64,000 bases of DNA. It comes from Pedobacter chinensis. GTDB lineage: Bacteria; Bacteroidota; Bacteroidia; Sphingobacteriales; Sphingobacteriaceae. The notes under the pieces were generated by a model. The model saw only the letters and a list, made by a program, of their open reading frames with translations, did no database searches and was not told where the DNA came from. Position 1 is the first letter of the stretch. Every line of letters starts with the position of its first letter. The stretch covers positions 744,001 through 808,000 of the forward strand of contig NZ_QPKV01000003.1 in the NCBI RefSeq assembly GCF_003339865.1. Reading direction: 5' to 3'. Position numbers and translations under genes: made by a program. Below are positions 52,402 through 61,194 of the stretch, in pieces.

Positions 52402-53976
52402 ATGGTAGAGGTAAGACCAGACGAAGTATCGGCAATTATCAGACAGCAATTGGCGGGCTTCAAATCAGAAACCGAACTGGAAGAAGTTGGTACCGTGTTG
52501 CAAGTGGGCGACGGTATTGCCCGTGTTTACGGTTTAACTAAAGTTCAATCGGGAGAGTTGGTTGAATTTGCAAACGGCCTGCAAGGCATTGTATTAAACC
52601 TTGAAGAGGATAACGTGGGTGTGGTACTTTTAGGTGCATCTGACGAGATTAAAGAAGGTGATACCATTAAACGTACCAAAAAAATTGCCTCTATTAAAGT
52701 TGGTGAAGGTATGCTTGGCCGCGTAGTGAATACTTTAGGTGAACCTTTAGATGGTAAAGGTCCAATCTTAGGTGAGACTTACGAAATGCCTTTAGAGCGT
52801 AAAGCACCAGGTGTAATTTATCGTCAGCCGGTAAATGAGCCTTTACAAACTGGTATTAAAGCAATCGATGCAATGATTCCAATCGGTCGTGGTCAGCGTG
52901 AGTTGGTTATTGGCGATCGTCAGATTGGTAAAACTGCAGTTTGTATTGATACCATTATCAACCAAAAAGAATTTTATGAAGCAGGCCAGCCTGTGTTCTG
53001 TATTTATGTAGCTATTGGTCAGAAAAACTCTACTGTAGCTAACATAGTACGTACATTAGAAGAAAACGGTGCTTTACCATATACTATTGTTGTTGCTGCT
53101 TCGGCTGCAGATCCTGCTCCAATGCAGTTCTATGCGCCGTTTGCAGGTGCTGCAATTGGCGAGTTTTTCCGCGATACAGGTAGACCAGCTTTAATTGTTT
53201 ATGATGATTTATCTAAACAAGCAGTTGCTTATCGTGAGGTATCTTTATTACTTCGTCGTCCACCGGGCCGTGAGGCTTATCCAGGTGACGTTTTCTACTT
53301 ACACAGTCGTTTGTTAGAAAGAGCTGCGAAAATCAACGCTAACGATGAGATCGCACAGGCAATGAATGATTTGCCGGAATCGATTAAACACATCGTTAAA
53401 GGTGGTGGTTCATTAACCGCTTTACCAATTATCGAAACACAAGCAGGTGACGTATCAGCTTATATCCCAACTAACGTAATTTCGATTACTGATGGTCAGA
53501 TCTTCCTAGAGTCGAACTTGTTCAACTCTGGTATTCGTCCGGCTATTAACGTAGGTATTTCGGTATCACGTGTGGGTGGTAATGCGCAAATTAAATCGAT
53601 GAAAAAAGTAGCAGGCACTTTAAAGTTAGATCAGGCTCAATACCGCGAGTTAGAGGCTTTCTCTAAATTCGGTTCTGACTTAGATGCTGCAACAAAATCG
53701 GTTTTGGATAAAGGTGCACGTAACGTAGAAATGTTAAAACAAGCGCAATTCTCTCCATTTACTGTAGAGAAACAAGTTGCAATTGTTTACGCTGGTACTA
53801 AAAACTTAATGCGTAATGTTCCGGTTAACAAGGTTAAAGAATTCGAAACAGAATATTTAACTCAATTGGAATTACGTCATCCTGAAACTTTAGCAGCATT
53901 AAAAGCTGGTAAATTTGATGATACCATTACTGGTGTTTTAGATACCGTAGCAAAAGAGATTTCAAGTAAATATTAA
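52402..53976 (+). CDS. atpA: F0F1 ATP synthase subunit alpha
   Basis: The 524-residue non-catalytic nucleotide-binding subunit has a Walker A loop [13 protein letters not shown] (about 171-183), [20 protein letters not shown] (Walker B region), and the arginine-finger segment [16 protein letters not shown]. The N-terminal [16 protein letters not shown] contacts delta. Length is normal. It is followed by atpG across an 87-bp gap filled by a heptad array. Confidence 0.97.
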   Translation: MVEVRPDEVSAIIRQQLAGFKSETELEEVGTVLQVGDGIARVYGLTKVQSGELVEFANGLQGIVLNLEEDNVGVVLLGASDEIKEGDTIKRTKKIASIKVGEGMLGRVVNTLGEPLDGKGPILGETYEMPLERKAPGVIYRQPVNEPLQTGIKAIDAMIPIGRGQRELVIGDRQIGKTAVCIDTIINQKEFYEAGQPVFCIYVAIGQKNSTVANIVRTLEENGALPYTIVVAASAADPAPMQFYAPFAGAAIGEFFRDTGRPALIVYDDLSKQAVAYREVSLLLRRPPGREAYPGDVFYLHSRLLERAAKINANDEIAQAMNDLPESIKHIVKGGGSLTALPIIETQAGDVSAYIPTNVISITDGQIFLESNLFNSGIRPAINVGISVSRVGGNAQIKSMKKVAGTLKLDQAQYRELEAFSKFGSDLDAATKSVLDKGARNVEMLKQAQFSPFTVEKQVAIVYAGTKNLMRNVPVNKVKEFETEYLTQLELRHPETLAALKAGKFDDTITGVLDTVAKEISSKY

Positions 53977-53978
53977 TT

Positions 53979-54057
53979 AGATACAAGTAGTGAGTATCAA
54001 GTATCAAGACAGGTAAACTAATCCAATCTTGATACTTGATACTTTATACTCGATACT
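53979..54057. repeat. Heptad inverted array between atpA and atpG
   Basis: Left arm from 53979: AGATACA, AGTAGTG, AGTATCA, AGTATCA, AGACAGG. Right arm from 54030: TGATACT, TGATACT, TTATACT, CGATACT. The words AGTATCA and TGATACT are the same as in the array before metH, 46 kb away. Confidence 0.88.
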
Positions 54058-54063
54058 TAAAGA

Positions 54064-54957
54064 ATGGCTAATTTAAAAGAAGTAAGAAACCGGATTGCAT
54101 CGGTACAGTCGACACAGCAGATTACGAAAGCTATGAAAATGGTTTCGGCGGCTAAGTTGAAACGTGCTACTAATGCAATTATCGCTTTACGTCCTTATGC
54201 AACTAAACTGAAAGAGATCTTAGGTAATCTTTCGGCTAGTTTAGAGGGTTCTTCATCACCTTTTATTCAAGAGCGTGAGCCCAATAAGGTTTTAATTGTT
54301 ACTGTATCTTCAAACCGCGGTTTGGCTGGTGCTTTCAACATGAACGTAATTAAAGCGGCCAACAATTTAATTGCTGAAAAATATAGCGAACAACTTAAAA
54401 AAGGAAACGTAAGCATTATTTCTATCGGTAAGAAAACTCAGGATTATTACGAAAAACGTAAATACAACGTTATAGGTAATAACAATGAAGTGTTTTCAGC
54501 TTTAACTTTCGAAAACGTAACTAAAATTACCGATGCAATTATGGCTGGGTTTATTAAAGGCGAGTTTGATAAGGTAGAAGTGGTTTACAATCGTTTCAGA
54601 AATGCAGCAGTACAATATATTACTACTGAGCAATTGCTTCCATTGCCAAAAGCAGAAGAAGCGGCTGAAACAAAAACAGATAAAAAATCTACTAATGTTG
54701 ATTATATTCTAGAGCCTTCGCAAGAAGAAATCGTTGAGCAATTAATTCCAAAATCAATTAAAATTCAGTTATACAAAGCCGTGTTGGATTCTCACGCGTC
54801 TGAGCATGGTGCACGTATGACCTCAATGGATAAAGCAACTGAAAATGCAGGTGAATTATTGAAGGCCTTAAAGCTTTCTTATAACCAGGCTCGTCAGGCG
54901 GCAATTACAACTGAGTTAACTGAGATTGTAAGTGGTGCAGCAGCATTGAACGGATAA
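54064..54957 (+). CDS. atpG: F0F1 ATP synthase subunit gamma
   Basis: The 297-residue central-stalk protein has the N-terminal coiled coil NLKEVRNRIASVQSTQQITK with AMKMVSAAKLKR, the Rossmann-like middle (VLIVTVSSNRGLAGAFN) and the C-terminal helix ENAGELLKALKLSYNQARQA with TELTEIVSGA. atpD and atpC do not follow, as is common in Bacteroidota, where they lie elsewhere. A one-arm heptad array and a strong terminator close the unit. Confidence 0.96.
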   Translation: MANLKEVRNRIASVQSTQQITKAMKMVSAAKLKRATNAIIALRPYATKLKEILGNLSASLEGSSSPFIQEREPNKVLIVTVSSNRGLAGAFNMNVIKAANNLIAEKYSEQLKKGNVSIISIGKKTQDYYEKRKYNVIGNNNEVFSALTFENVTKITDAIMAGFIKGEFDKVEVVYNRFRNAAVQYITTEQLLPLPKAEEAAETKTDKKSTNVDYILEPSQEEIVEQLIPKSIKIQLYKAVLDSHASEHGARMTSMDKATENAGELLKALKLSYNQARQAAITTELTEIVSGAAALNG

Positions 54958-54966
54958 AAAACTTGC

Positions 54967-54994
54967 AGTTTTCAGTTTCGAGTTTGCAGTTTCA
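54967..54994. repeat. Single-arm heptad array after atpG
   Basis: Four 7-mers in register: AGTTTTC, AGTTTCG, AGTTTGC, AGTTTCA. No opposite arm is seen before the terminator that follows. Confidence 0.75.
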
Positions 54995-55000
54995 ATAAAA

Positions 55001-55044
55001 ATTACTAAAAAACCCATCTTAATTGAGATGGGTTTTTTAGTAAT
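55001..55044 (+). terminator. Terminator of the ATP synthase unit
   Basis: ATTACTAAAAAACCCATCT (55001-55019) and AGATGGGTTTTTTAGTAAT (55026-55044) are perfect complements with a 6-base loop. Confidence 0.9.
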
Positions 55045-55062
55045 TTGTAATTCTGTAATCCA

Positions 55063-55143
55063 AAATTATTATGTTTTTATTGGATTTAAATCCAAAATTA
55101 TTATGTTTTTATTGGATTTAAATCCAAAATTATTATAATTTTG
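55063..55143 (+). promoter_or_regulatory. Repeated palindromic operator and -7 element before the DUF4143 ATPase gene
   Basis: The perfect 16-bp palindrome TTGGATTTAAATCCAA occurs at 55080-55095 and again at 55112-55127, exactly 32 bp apart (three helical turns), inside a 32-bp direct repeat. A half site precedes them. The second palindrome contains a TTG placed 21 bases before TAATTTTG (55136-55143), a good TAnnTTTG -7 element. The layout suggests repressor dimers covering the promoter. The -7 ends 5 bases before the ATG at 55149, so a leaderless mRNA is predicted. Confidence 0.65.
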
Positions 55144-55148
55144 TGGAT

Positions 55149-56279
55149 ATGATTGGTAGAAAACAAATAGATTATGCTTTAGCAAGGCTATTTAAAGGCA
55201 AGGCATTCATCATTTTTGGCCCAAGGCAATCTGGTAAAACCACCTTTGTTGAACAATTACTGGATCATGTTAACAAAAAGACTTTATATCTCAATGGAGA
55301 TGATGCAGATGTAAGGGAAAATTTAGCTAAGCCTAATGCAACTCAGATTGCACAAATGCTTGGCGATTATGAAATACTTTTTATAGATGAAGCCCAGCGC
55401 ATCCCGGATGTTGGCATACTGATTAAAATTATTGTTGACCGGTTTAAAAAAGTTCAGGTTATTGCAACAGGTTCATCTGCATTTGAACTATCTGGTAAAA
55501 TTAATGAACCGCTAACCGGAAGAAAATATGAAATGATGCTTTTGCCATTTTCTTATGCAGAGCTGGTTAATCATACTGATTTTTTAACTGAAGAAAGATC
55601 AATAGAACAAAGGTTAATTTATGGTTCCTACCCGGAGGTAATTAATGATCCTCAAAATGCTGAGGAACACTTAAAATTACTTGCTGACAGTTATCTATAT
55701 AAAGATCTTTTTGCTTTAGAAGAAGTAAAAAAGCCTTTATTATTTGAGAAAATTGTAAAAGCCCTGGCGTTGCAGGTTGGCAGTGAAGTAAATTTTTCAG
55801 AGTTGGCCCAATTGGTAAAAGCAGATCAAAAAACAGTTGAAAAGTATATAGATTTATTGGAAAAGGCATTTGTGATTTTTATTCTGCCCGCCTTTTCAGG
55901 GAATGTTAGAAACGAGATTAAAAAAAACAAGAAAATATATTTTTACGATACAGGAGTTATTAACGCCATTACAAGAAATTTCAATGCATTAAATAACCGT
56001 AACAATGTAGGTTCGCTTTGGGAAAATTATATGATCAGTGAACGTAAAAAATACCTGCAACAAAATCAAATAGAAGCAGAATTGTTTTTTTGGCGAACAA
56101 CACAACAACAGGAAATAGATTACATTGAGCAAAGAGTTGATAAACTTTTAGCTGTTGAATTCAAATGGAATGAAAGGGCAAAGGATAAAATTCCTTTAAC
56201 TTTTATCAAGGCTTATCCTGATGCAGAAACACTAATATTGTCAAAAACTGATAGGAGAAACTTTTTAACAGTTTCTTGA
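55149..56279 (+). CDS. AAA-type ATPase with DUF4143 domain
   Basis: The 376-residue protein has an AAA_14 ATPase domain (about 1-180) with Walker A FGPRQSGKTTFVEQ (about 22-35) and Walker B ILFIDEAQRI, then a C-terminal DUF4143 domain (about 195-350) with the nuclease-like core FFWRTTQQQEIDYIEQR and LLAVEFKWNE. DUF4143 ATPases are widespread in accessory DNA; their function is not firmly known. I prefer the ATG at 55149 to the GTG at 55143, because the -7 element overlaps the latter. It is monocistronic, between the atp terminator and the phosphatase gene. Confidence 0.9.
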   Translation: MIGRKQIDYALARLFKGKAFIIFGPRQSGKTTFVEQLLDHVNKKTLYLNGDDADVRENLAKPNATQIAQMLGDYEILFIDEAQRIPDVGILIKIIVDRFKKVQVIATGSSAFELSGKINEPLTGRKYEMMLLPFSYAELVNHTDFLTEERSIEQRLIYGSYPEVINDPQNAEEHLKLLADSYLYKDLFALEEVKKPLLFEKIVKALALQVGSEVNFSELAQLVKADQKTVEKYIDLLEKAFVIFILPAFSGNVRNEIKKNKKIYFYDTGVINAITRNFNALNNRNNVGSLWENYMISERKKYLQQNQIEAELFFWRTTQQQEIDYIEQRVDKLLAVEFKWNERAKDKIPLTFIKAYPDAETLILSKTDRRNFLTVS

Positions 56280-56393
56280 TTAATAAAAAATATTCTGATT
56301 GCAGGAATATATTTTAATTCATGTATCGCCTCCAAAATTGAATAAGATCTGCCTGGCTAAGCTTTTTCGGGACTGCTAGTGATTGTCTTTTAA

Positions 56394-56401
56394 TATCTTT
56401 G
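56394..56401 (+). promoter_or_regulatory. Bacteroidota -7 element before the acid phosphatase gene
   Basis: TATCTTTG matches TAnnTTTG and ends 17 bases before the ATG at 56419. Confidence 0.5.
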
Positions 56402-56418
56402 TGGTATAATATTAAGAC

Positions 56419-57183
56419 ATGAAAAAATACACCCTCATCATTTTATCGCTCATTCCGTTTTTCGTTTCTGCCCAAAACCCCGCCAGAGATTATACCAATG
56501 CTGTGCTCTGGCAACAAACCTCCGGAGAATACCGGGCACTGTGTTTTCAAGCTTATAACTTTGCTCGTTTATCTTTAAAAGAAGCTTTATGGGCCGATAC
56601 CAGTAAAAAACCAAATTGCATCATCGTTGATATAGATGAAACCGTTTTGGATAATTCAGCTTTTCAGGGTCATGAGATTAAAAAAGGCTTGAGTTATACT
56701 CCCGAAGACTGGACTGAATGGACAAGTCTGGCAAAAGCTGATACCGTTCCCGGAGCTTTAGCTTTTCTAAAGTTTGCTGCCTCTAAAAACATTGAAACTT
56801 TTTATGTGAGCAATCGCGATGAAAAAGATTATGCCGCAACACTAAAAAATCTGCAGGCTTTTGGTTTTCCCTACGCTGATGATGGACATTTAGTGGTTGC
56901 CAAAGGAACATCAAACAAAGAACCCCGCCGACAGAAAATTGCAGAAACCCATAATATTTTAATGCTTTGCGGTGATAATTTAAGTGATTTCAGTAATGTT
57001 TTTTATCGTGAACAAAAAAATACTTTTGAGCAGGTAAATGAAAATCAAACTTTGTTTGGTGTTAAATATATAGTGTTGCCTAATCCCATGTATGGCGATT
57101 GGGAAAAGCCTTTATATCAGGGAGAAAAGTTAAACGATAAGGAAAAGGCAAAACAGCGTTTAGAACGATTAAAAAGTTACTGA
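56419..57183 (+). CDS. Acid phosphatase / 5'-nucleotidase, lipoprotein e(P4) family
   Basis: The 254-residue class C (HAD superfamily) phosphatase has a signal peptide (KKYTLIILSLIPFFVSAQ), the nucleophile motif CIIVDIDETVLDNS (D71, D73), the second motif FYVSNRDEKD, and the distal acidic motif LCGDNLSDF. Homologues such as e(P4) dephosphorylate nucleotides in the periplasm for uptake. It lacks an evident lipobox Cys, so it may be soluble in the periplasm. The tail (KAKQRLERLKSY) is basic. Confidence 0.93.
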   Translation: MKKYTLIILSLIPFFVSAQNPARDYTNAVLWQQTSGEYRALCFQAYNFARLSLKEALWADTSKKPNCIIVDIDETVLDNSAFQGHEIKKGLSYTPEDWTEWTSLAKADTVPGALAFLKFAASKNIETFYVSNRDEKDYAATLKNLQAFGFPYADDGHLVVAKGTSNKEPRRQKIAETHNILMLCGDNLSDFSNVFYREQKNTFEQVNENQTLFGVKYIVLPNPMYGDWEKPLYQGEKLNDKEKAKQRLERLKSY

Positions 57184-57211
57184 GTATATATAAATATTCG
57201 GCAATAAGTAT

Positions 57212-57219
57212 TACTTTTG
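57212..57219 (+). promoter_or_regulatory. Bacteroidota -7 element before a small membrane protein gene
   Basis: TACTTTTG matches TAnnTTTG and lies 22 bases upstream of the ATG at 57242. Confidence 0.5.
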
Positions 57220-57241
57220 CTGCATCATAAAAATTAAGATT

Positions 57242-57460
57242 ATGGAGAACAACGAATTAAAGCACAATACAGAAAGTATGCAAACGGCTAACCAGCCAGG
57301 AATTTATAAATTAATGATTGTTGGTGTACTGATTTGTATGGTGGGTACCTACGCACGTTTCGCATTTGATTCCTGGGTATTATCTTTAGTTTCATGGATT
57401 GTTCTATTCATCGGAGCAATTATCAGCATTAAAGGTGTATTCAAAATTTTAGACGCATAA
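57242..57460 (+). CDS. Small two-helix membrane protein
   Basis: The 72-residue protein has a polar N-terminus (ENNELKHNTESMQTANQPG) and two hydrophobic helices (about 23-39 and 46-68) joined by RFAFDSWV. No family is recognised. It has its own -7 element and is followed by a terminator hairpin, which supports it as a real short gene. Function unknown. Confidence 0.7.
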   Translation: MENNELKHNTESMQTANQPGIYKLMIVGVLICMVGTYARFAFDSWVLSLVSWIVLFIGAIISIKGVFKILDA

Positions 57461-57484
57461 ATATTTTCTCTCTAAATACAAGAG

Positions 57485-57516
57485 CCGATTATGTACCATC
57501 ATAATCGGTTTTTTTG
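57485..57516 (+). terminator. Terminator after the small membrane protein gene
   Basis: CCGATTATG (57485-57493) pairs with CATAATCGG (57500-57508), followed by TTTTTTTG. Confidence 0.85.
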
Positions 57517-57519
57517 TTT

Positions 57520-57835
57520 TTAAAAGAGTTTTATTCTTGTTTGAAAAGCAGGTTTCAGTGTGCTTCGGTTCCGAAAGCCCTGCCATCCGCTTTAATCGTC
57601 CAATAGAAAAAATTGGACTCATGCCCGCTGCTGTCAGGTTTAAATTACGCTGGTAAACCTTGCTATTCTGATACAAAGCGTAAAACCCCGGTGGCTTATA
57701 CATCCCCCATATTATACTGATAATTCCACCCTGCTCATTGTTATGGGTTACCTAAATCGCTTTTTTGTATAAAGGGAAAATAGAGCAGAACACCTAACCA
57801 AAATATGCTCACTTCTAATGGCCATTTGAAGCAAT
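57520..57835. other. Intergenic stretch with GC-richer minus-strand segment
   Basis: About 310 bases without a supportable gene. The segment 57540-57690 is more GC-rich than its surroundings and contains GTCCAATAGAAAAAATTGGAC (57599-57619), a hairpin. A minus-strand open frame crosses it (57449-57703), but it runs through the terminator and has no signature. It may be a repeat or RNA element. Confidence 0.35.
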
Positions 57836-57869
57836 ATTTTAAAATGAAACATTTTTAAACCATTGAATC

Positions 57870-58763
57870 ATGAAAAGGAATATTATTGCCATAGCCATAG
57901 TTTTGACAATTTTTGGCTGCCAAAATGCTGAAAAGAAATATGGATCTGTAGCCACTACAGAAGAGTTAAGCATGGATAAAGCAGAAAGTGCAGATAGCAT
58001 TGCTGCTGAGAAAATCATCAAAACTGCCGATATGCGATTTCGGGTAAAAGATGTTCAGAACACTAAAGAAAGGTTAAGCCAGGCCATTAAAAATCAAGGT
58101 GGTACAGTTGCCGAATTTTCGGTAGAAAGCATCATTCAGGAAACACAAAAGGTAAAACAATCAACCGACTCACTTAAAGAAATTACATCGTACAGAACTG
58201 AGGGTTTTCTGGTCGCGAAAGTGCCTTCAGAAAAACTTGATGATTTTACGAATACCATTGCTAAAATGGCTGTTTTTGTAGATCATCAATCTATGAAAAT
58301 GGATGATCAAAGCATGATCTATTTATCGAATAAGCTAAAGGCAGATAATAGAATTGAAGCTGTTGATCGGATTAATAAGCTGGCCACTAAAAAGAGCCCT
58401 AATGTGGAAACATCACTTTTAATAAAAGATGATTATATAGATAAGAAAATTCAAAATATATCGATAAATAACCGGGTAAAATATAGTACCATTACACTTA
58501 ATTTTTATCAGGATAATACAATCAAAACCATGATAGTGGCCAATGATGATGTTTATGATTATAAACCTGCCTTTGCGAATCGCTTGTGGCTTAACATCGT
58601 AAATGGCTGGACAATATTTAAAGAAATTATTCTTGCAATCGCTAATCTCTGGATGTTGTTTTTAGTTGGCATTGGTGTATTCTTCATCATTAGATATTTT
58701 ATGAGGAAGAATAAAATGGCAATGGATTTGGCAACTAAGAATTTGATAGATGGTCGTCAATAA
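57870..58763 (+). CDS. DUF4349 lipoprotein
   Basis: The 297-residue protein has a lipoprotein signal (KRNIIAIAIVLTIFGCQNAE, Cys 17), the DUF4349 core (IIKTADMRFRVKDVQNTKER; GGTVAEFSVES; EGFLVAKVPSEKLDDF; MDDQSMIYLSNKLKAD; VKYSTITLNFYQD) and a C-terminal membrane helix (about 255-280, LWMLFLVGIGVFFIIRYFM) followed by basic residues. It should be anchored at both ends in the envelope. Family function is not established. Confidence 0.88.
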   Translation: MKRNIIAIAIVLTIFGCQNAEKKYGSVATTEELSMDKAESADSIAAEKIIKTADMRFRVKDVQNTKERLSQAIKNQGGTVAEFSVESIIQETQKVKQSTDSLKEITSYRTEGFLVAKVPSEKLDDFTNTIAKMAVFVDHQSMKMDDQSMIYLSNKLKADNRIEAVDRINKLATKKSPNVETSLLIKDDYIDKKIQNISINNRVKYSTITLNFYQDNTIKTMIVANDDVYDYKPAFANRLWLNIVNGWTIFKEIILAIANLWMLFLVGIGVFFIIRYFMRKNKMAMDLATKNLIDGRQ

Positions 58764-58774
58764 TCATAAATCCT

Positions 58775-58890
58775 GTCATTTAGAGTGTGCTTTTTCAGCG
58801 ATAAAGCAGTCTCATCGCTGCAAACAAATAAAAATTTAAAAGGAGATTGCCAGGAAACGATGAAGAATTGTTCCTCGCAAATGACGACCA
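58775..58890. repeat. REP-like element after the DUF4349 gene
   Basis: CCTGTCATTTAGAGTGTGC and AGCAGTCTCATCGCTGC face AGGAGATTGCC and TTCCTCGCAAATGACGA. This is a degraded version of the GTCATTGCGAGGAACGAAGC-type stem. A further fragment, ATCATTGCGAGGAGGAAAGA, lies at 58970-58989. Confidence 0.55.
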
Positions 58891-59192
58891 ACTTAAGATT
58901 TATACCGCTGGAAAGAAATTGCTGGGGTTATTGATCATAATTCAGATTTCGGCTTGTTCGCCTTTTCCCATCATTGCGAGGAGGAAAGACTAAGTAATGT
59001 GTTTCGCTATCAATTCAGCATTTAAAAGCTTGTTCCACTCCGCTTCACAAGCCCATCGTCAGTTTGTATCTCTTCCTTGGGGGTGGTTTACCCGCCAATT
59101 GTTTTGTTTGCCCGGTAAGCCACCGAACATGGGATAGGTATACAATTAAGTACCCTTATCATTACCTGTTCCAAACTGTTTGTTAACCCCTA

Positions 59193-59280
59193 GGGTAAGC
59201 AAAGGGTAAAGAAAGAGTACAGAAAGGGTTAAGAATGGGTACAGAAAGGGTTAACAAAGGGTTAAGCAGGGGTTAACCTG
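59193..59280. repeat. 11-bp tandem array (GGGTtAacaaa type), eight units
   Basis: Eight 11-mers in exact register: GGGTAAGCAAA, GGGTAAAGAAA, GAGTACAGAAA, GGGTTAAGAAT, GGGTACAGAAA, GGGTTAACAAA, GGGTTAAGCAG, GGGTTAACCTG. GGGT repeats once per helical turn, so the G blocks face one side of the DNA. TTAACCCCTAGGGTAA just before it continues the motif in inverted form. Confidence 0.9.
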
Positions 59281-59434
59281 GTCACCACAAAAGGTAAACA
59301 ATGTAAATAAAGTTGTTCTATCGGTTGGCGTCTTACCATAAATGTTCGAAGATTTTATTTATCCACTATTGTTGATATTATTAAGTTAATTTTATTTTTT
59401 TGAAGTGGTTGATTTGGTTTTTAATCATGGCCGG

Positions 59435-59563
59435 ATGGATACATTGACCAGTAAACCACTATCATTTGTTCCAGATACGCTCTTGGAACAGCTTTCTGTT
59501 TCTACCGGGGTAAATAAATTTTCCAAAAAGCTCCAGGATGAACTCATGTTGTTCTATCGGTAG
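59435..59563 (+). pseudogene. Remnant of a transposase N-terminus
   Basis: A 42-codon frame, with FVPDTLLEQLSVSTGVNK followed by FSKKLQDELML, reads like the N-terminal helices of an IS4-type DDE transposase and then stops. The bases around the stop, TTGTTCTATCGGTAGGTGTCT (two parts), are nearly repeated at 59314-59336, and CGGTTGGCG at 59325 faces CGCCAACCG at 59569. This looks like scraps of an insertion sequence. No catalytic domain follows. The family call is tentative. Confidence 0.4.
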
Positions 59564-59587
59564 GTGTCTCGCCAACCGAAACTTACC

Positions 59588-60175
59588 CTATTTCTTAGCC
59601 TTACCAACCAAACCCTTAACCTTACTTTTATTATCAGTTACAAAAGATTCCCATCCTGAATAGGTTTTTGACTTACCCCCTGACGTGATTTTTTGAAAAG
59701 AGTGACAAACCGCAACAGCTAAACCATCTGTTGCATCTAAAAACTCTGGCGTTTCTTTAAAATTTAATAACCTTTGCAGCATTGCAGCAACCTGTTCTTT
59801 AGTTGCGTTTCCATTGCCGGTAATGGATTGTTTGATTTTTCTCGGCGAATATTCAGTAACCGAAATACTTCTTGAAAGTGCGGCAGCAATGGCAATACCC
59901 TGTGCTCTGCCCAATTTTAAAAGTACTTGTATGTTTTTCCCGTAAAAAGGAGCCTCAATAGCCAAAACATCGGGTTTGTACTGATCAATTAAAACAACGG
60001 TTTTTTCAAAAATCCTTTGAAGTTTCAAGAACGGATCATCAAGATGCGTCATCTTAACTACCCCCAAACTAACGAGTTCTGTCTTATTCCCCTTTTCTAA
60101 AATCACACCATAACCCATTACCGCAGTGCCGGGGTCGATGCCCATAATTACCCGTTCCTTTTTTTCGTTCAACAT
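59588..60175 (-). CDS. ruvC: Holliday junction resolvase RuvC
   Basis: RuvC cuts four-way DNA junctions with RuvAB. From the ATG at 60175 the protein has 195 residues and reads VIMGIDPGTAVMGYGV with the first catalytic Asp (D14), LAIEAPFYGKNIQVLLKLG (the Glu), and FLDATDGLAVAVCH (the last two Asp). A longer start at 60193 adds six residues; either is possible. It is divergent from the UPF0104 gene, only ~20 bases apart, so the promoters must overlap. Confidence 0.95.
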   Translation of the reverse strand: MLNEKKERVIMGIDPGTAVMGYGVILEKGNKTELVSLGVVKMTHLDDPFLKLQRIFEKTVVLIDQYKPDVLAIEAPFYGKNIQVLLKLGRAQGIAIAAALSRSISVTEYSPRKIKQSITGNGNATKEQVAAMLQRLLNFKETPEFLDATDGLAVAVCHSFQKITSGGKSKTYSGWESFVTDNKSKVKGLVGKAKK

Positions 60176-60195
60176 TACAGCAATATTAAGCATAT

Positions 60196-61194
60196 TTGCA
60201 AACTAAAAAGATAATCTTGACAGACAAGAATAAAAAAATATTATCACTCATTATTAAAGCTACTATTGTAATATTTGCCTTTTGGTTCATATACAATAAG
60301 CTTGCGGCAAACAAAAGCCTCAGGGATTTTCAGATACTTTTAAGAGATATTCCCCAAGTCGAGATTATTACTGTTATCGGTTTGGTACTTTTATTAATGC
60401 TGGTAAACTGGTTTATGGAAGCCGCCAAATGGAAGAGGCTGATGAGTCATATTGAGCGGATCAGTTTTTATCGGGCAATTGAATCAGTCTTCTGCGGTTT
60501 AACTCTTGCTATTTTTACTCCAAACAGGTTAGGTGAATACGGTGGAAGGGTTTTCTTTCTATCTCCCAAGCGAAGAATTGTTGGGATTGTTGCCATGACT
60601 GTTGGTAATATTGGCCAGTTGGTTTTAACAAACGTGTTCGGTGCAATTGCGGCCTGTTTCTTTATCTACCGATTTGTCCCTATCGATAATTTGGTTTTTA
60701 TGGCTGTTGTAGTTTTGGCATTAGCCTTTTGCTTGTTCTTTATCGTATTCTATTTTAACATTCAGTGGTTAAACGGAATCCTGTTATCCTTTAAATTTAC
60801 CAGAAAATACAAAAAGTTTTATAGCATTTTGGGCAGATACCGAAAAGGTGAACTCTTTAAAATTATGCTGTTTTGCCTGGCACGGTATATTGTATTCAGT
60901 TCACAATACTTTATTTTATTTACCTGGTTAATTCCAGGTTTGCAGTATGCTGATATTATTATGATGACATGCCTGTTGTTCCTGATTCAATCTGCTTTGC
61001 CATCATTAGATCTTTTTGACGTAGGTGTTAGAAGTGTTACCGCTGTTGAATTGTTTAAACATGTAACTGATCAACACGTTGCAGTTATTGCATGTACTGC
61101 CAGTATTTGGCTTATAAATATTATTATTCCTGCTATCTTAGGCACTTATTTCGTTTTTAAACTCAATTTTTTTGGAAATCTTAAATCTAATTAG
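60196..61194 (+). CDS. UPF0104 / lysylphosphatidylglycerol synthase-type membrane protein
   Basis: The 332-residue protein has about eight membrane spans and the UPF0104 (AglD/LPG synthase TM) pattern, including LLLMLVNWFMEAAKWKRLM, FTPNRLGEYGGRVFFL (a conserved segment, about 113-128) and LDLFDVGVRSVTAVELF. Relatives are thought to flip or modify lipids. Starts are all non-ATG: TTG at 60196 or TTG at 60217; the latter (MTDKNKKIL) is plausible because a -7-like CATATTTG overlaps the former. It overlaps the GT2 gene by 23 bases, so the two are surely co-expressed. Confidence 0.88.
   Translation: MQTKKIILTDKNKKILSLIIKATIVIFAFWFIYNKLAANKSLRDFQILLRDIPQVEIITVIGLVLLLMLVNWFMEAAKWKRLMSHIERISFYRAIESVFCGLTLAIFTPNRLGEYGGRVFFLSPKRRIVGIVAMTVGNIGQLVLTNVFGAIAACFFIYRFVPIDNLVFMAVVVLALAFCLFFIVFYFNIQWLNGILLSFKFTRKYKKFYSILGRYRKGELFKIMLFCLARYIVFSSQYFILFTWLIPGLQYADIIMMTCLLFLIQSALPSLDLFDVGVRSVTAVELFKHVTDQHVAVIACTASIWLINIIIPAILGTYFVFKLNFFGNLKSN

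Noticed and set aside
57449..57703. Minus-strand 84-codon open frame
   Set aside because: It runs through a terminator hairpin and has no domain, signal peptide or promoter; kept only as an unexplained intergenic segment.
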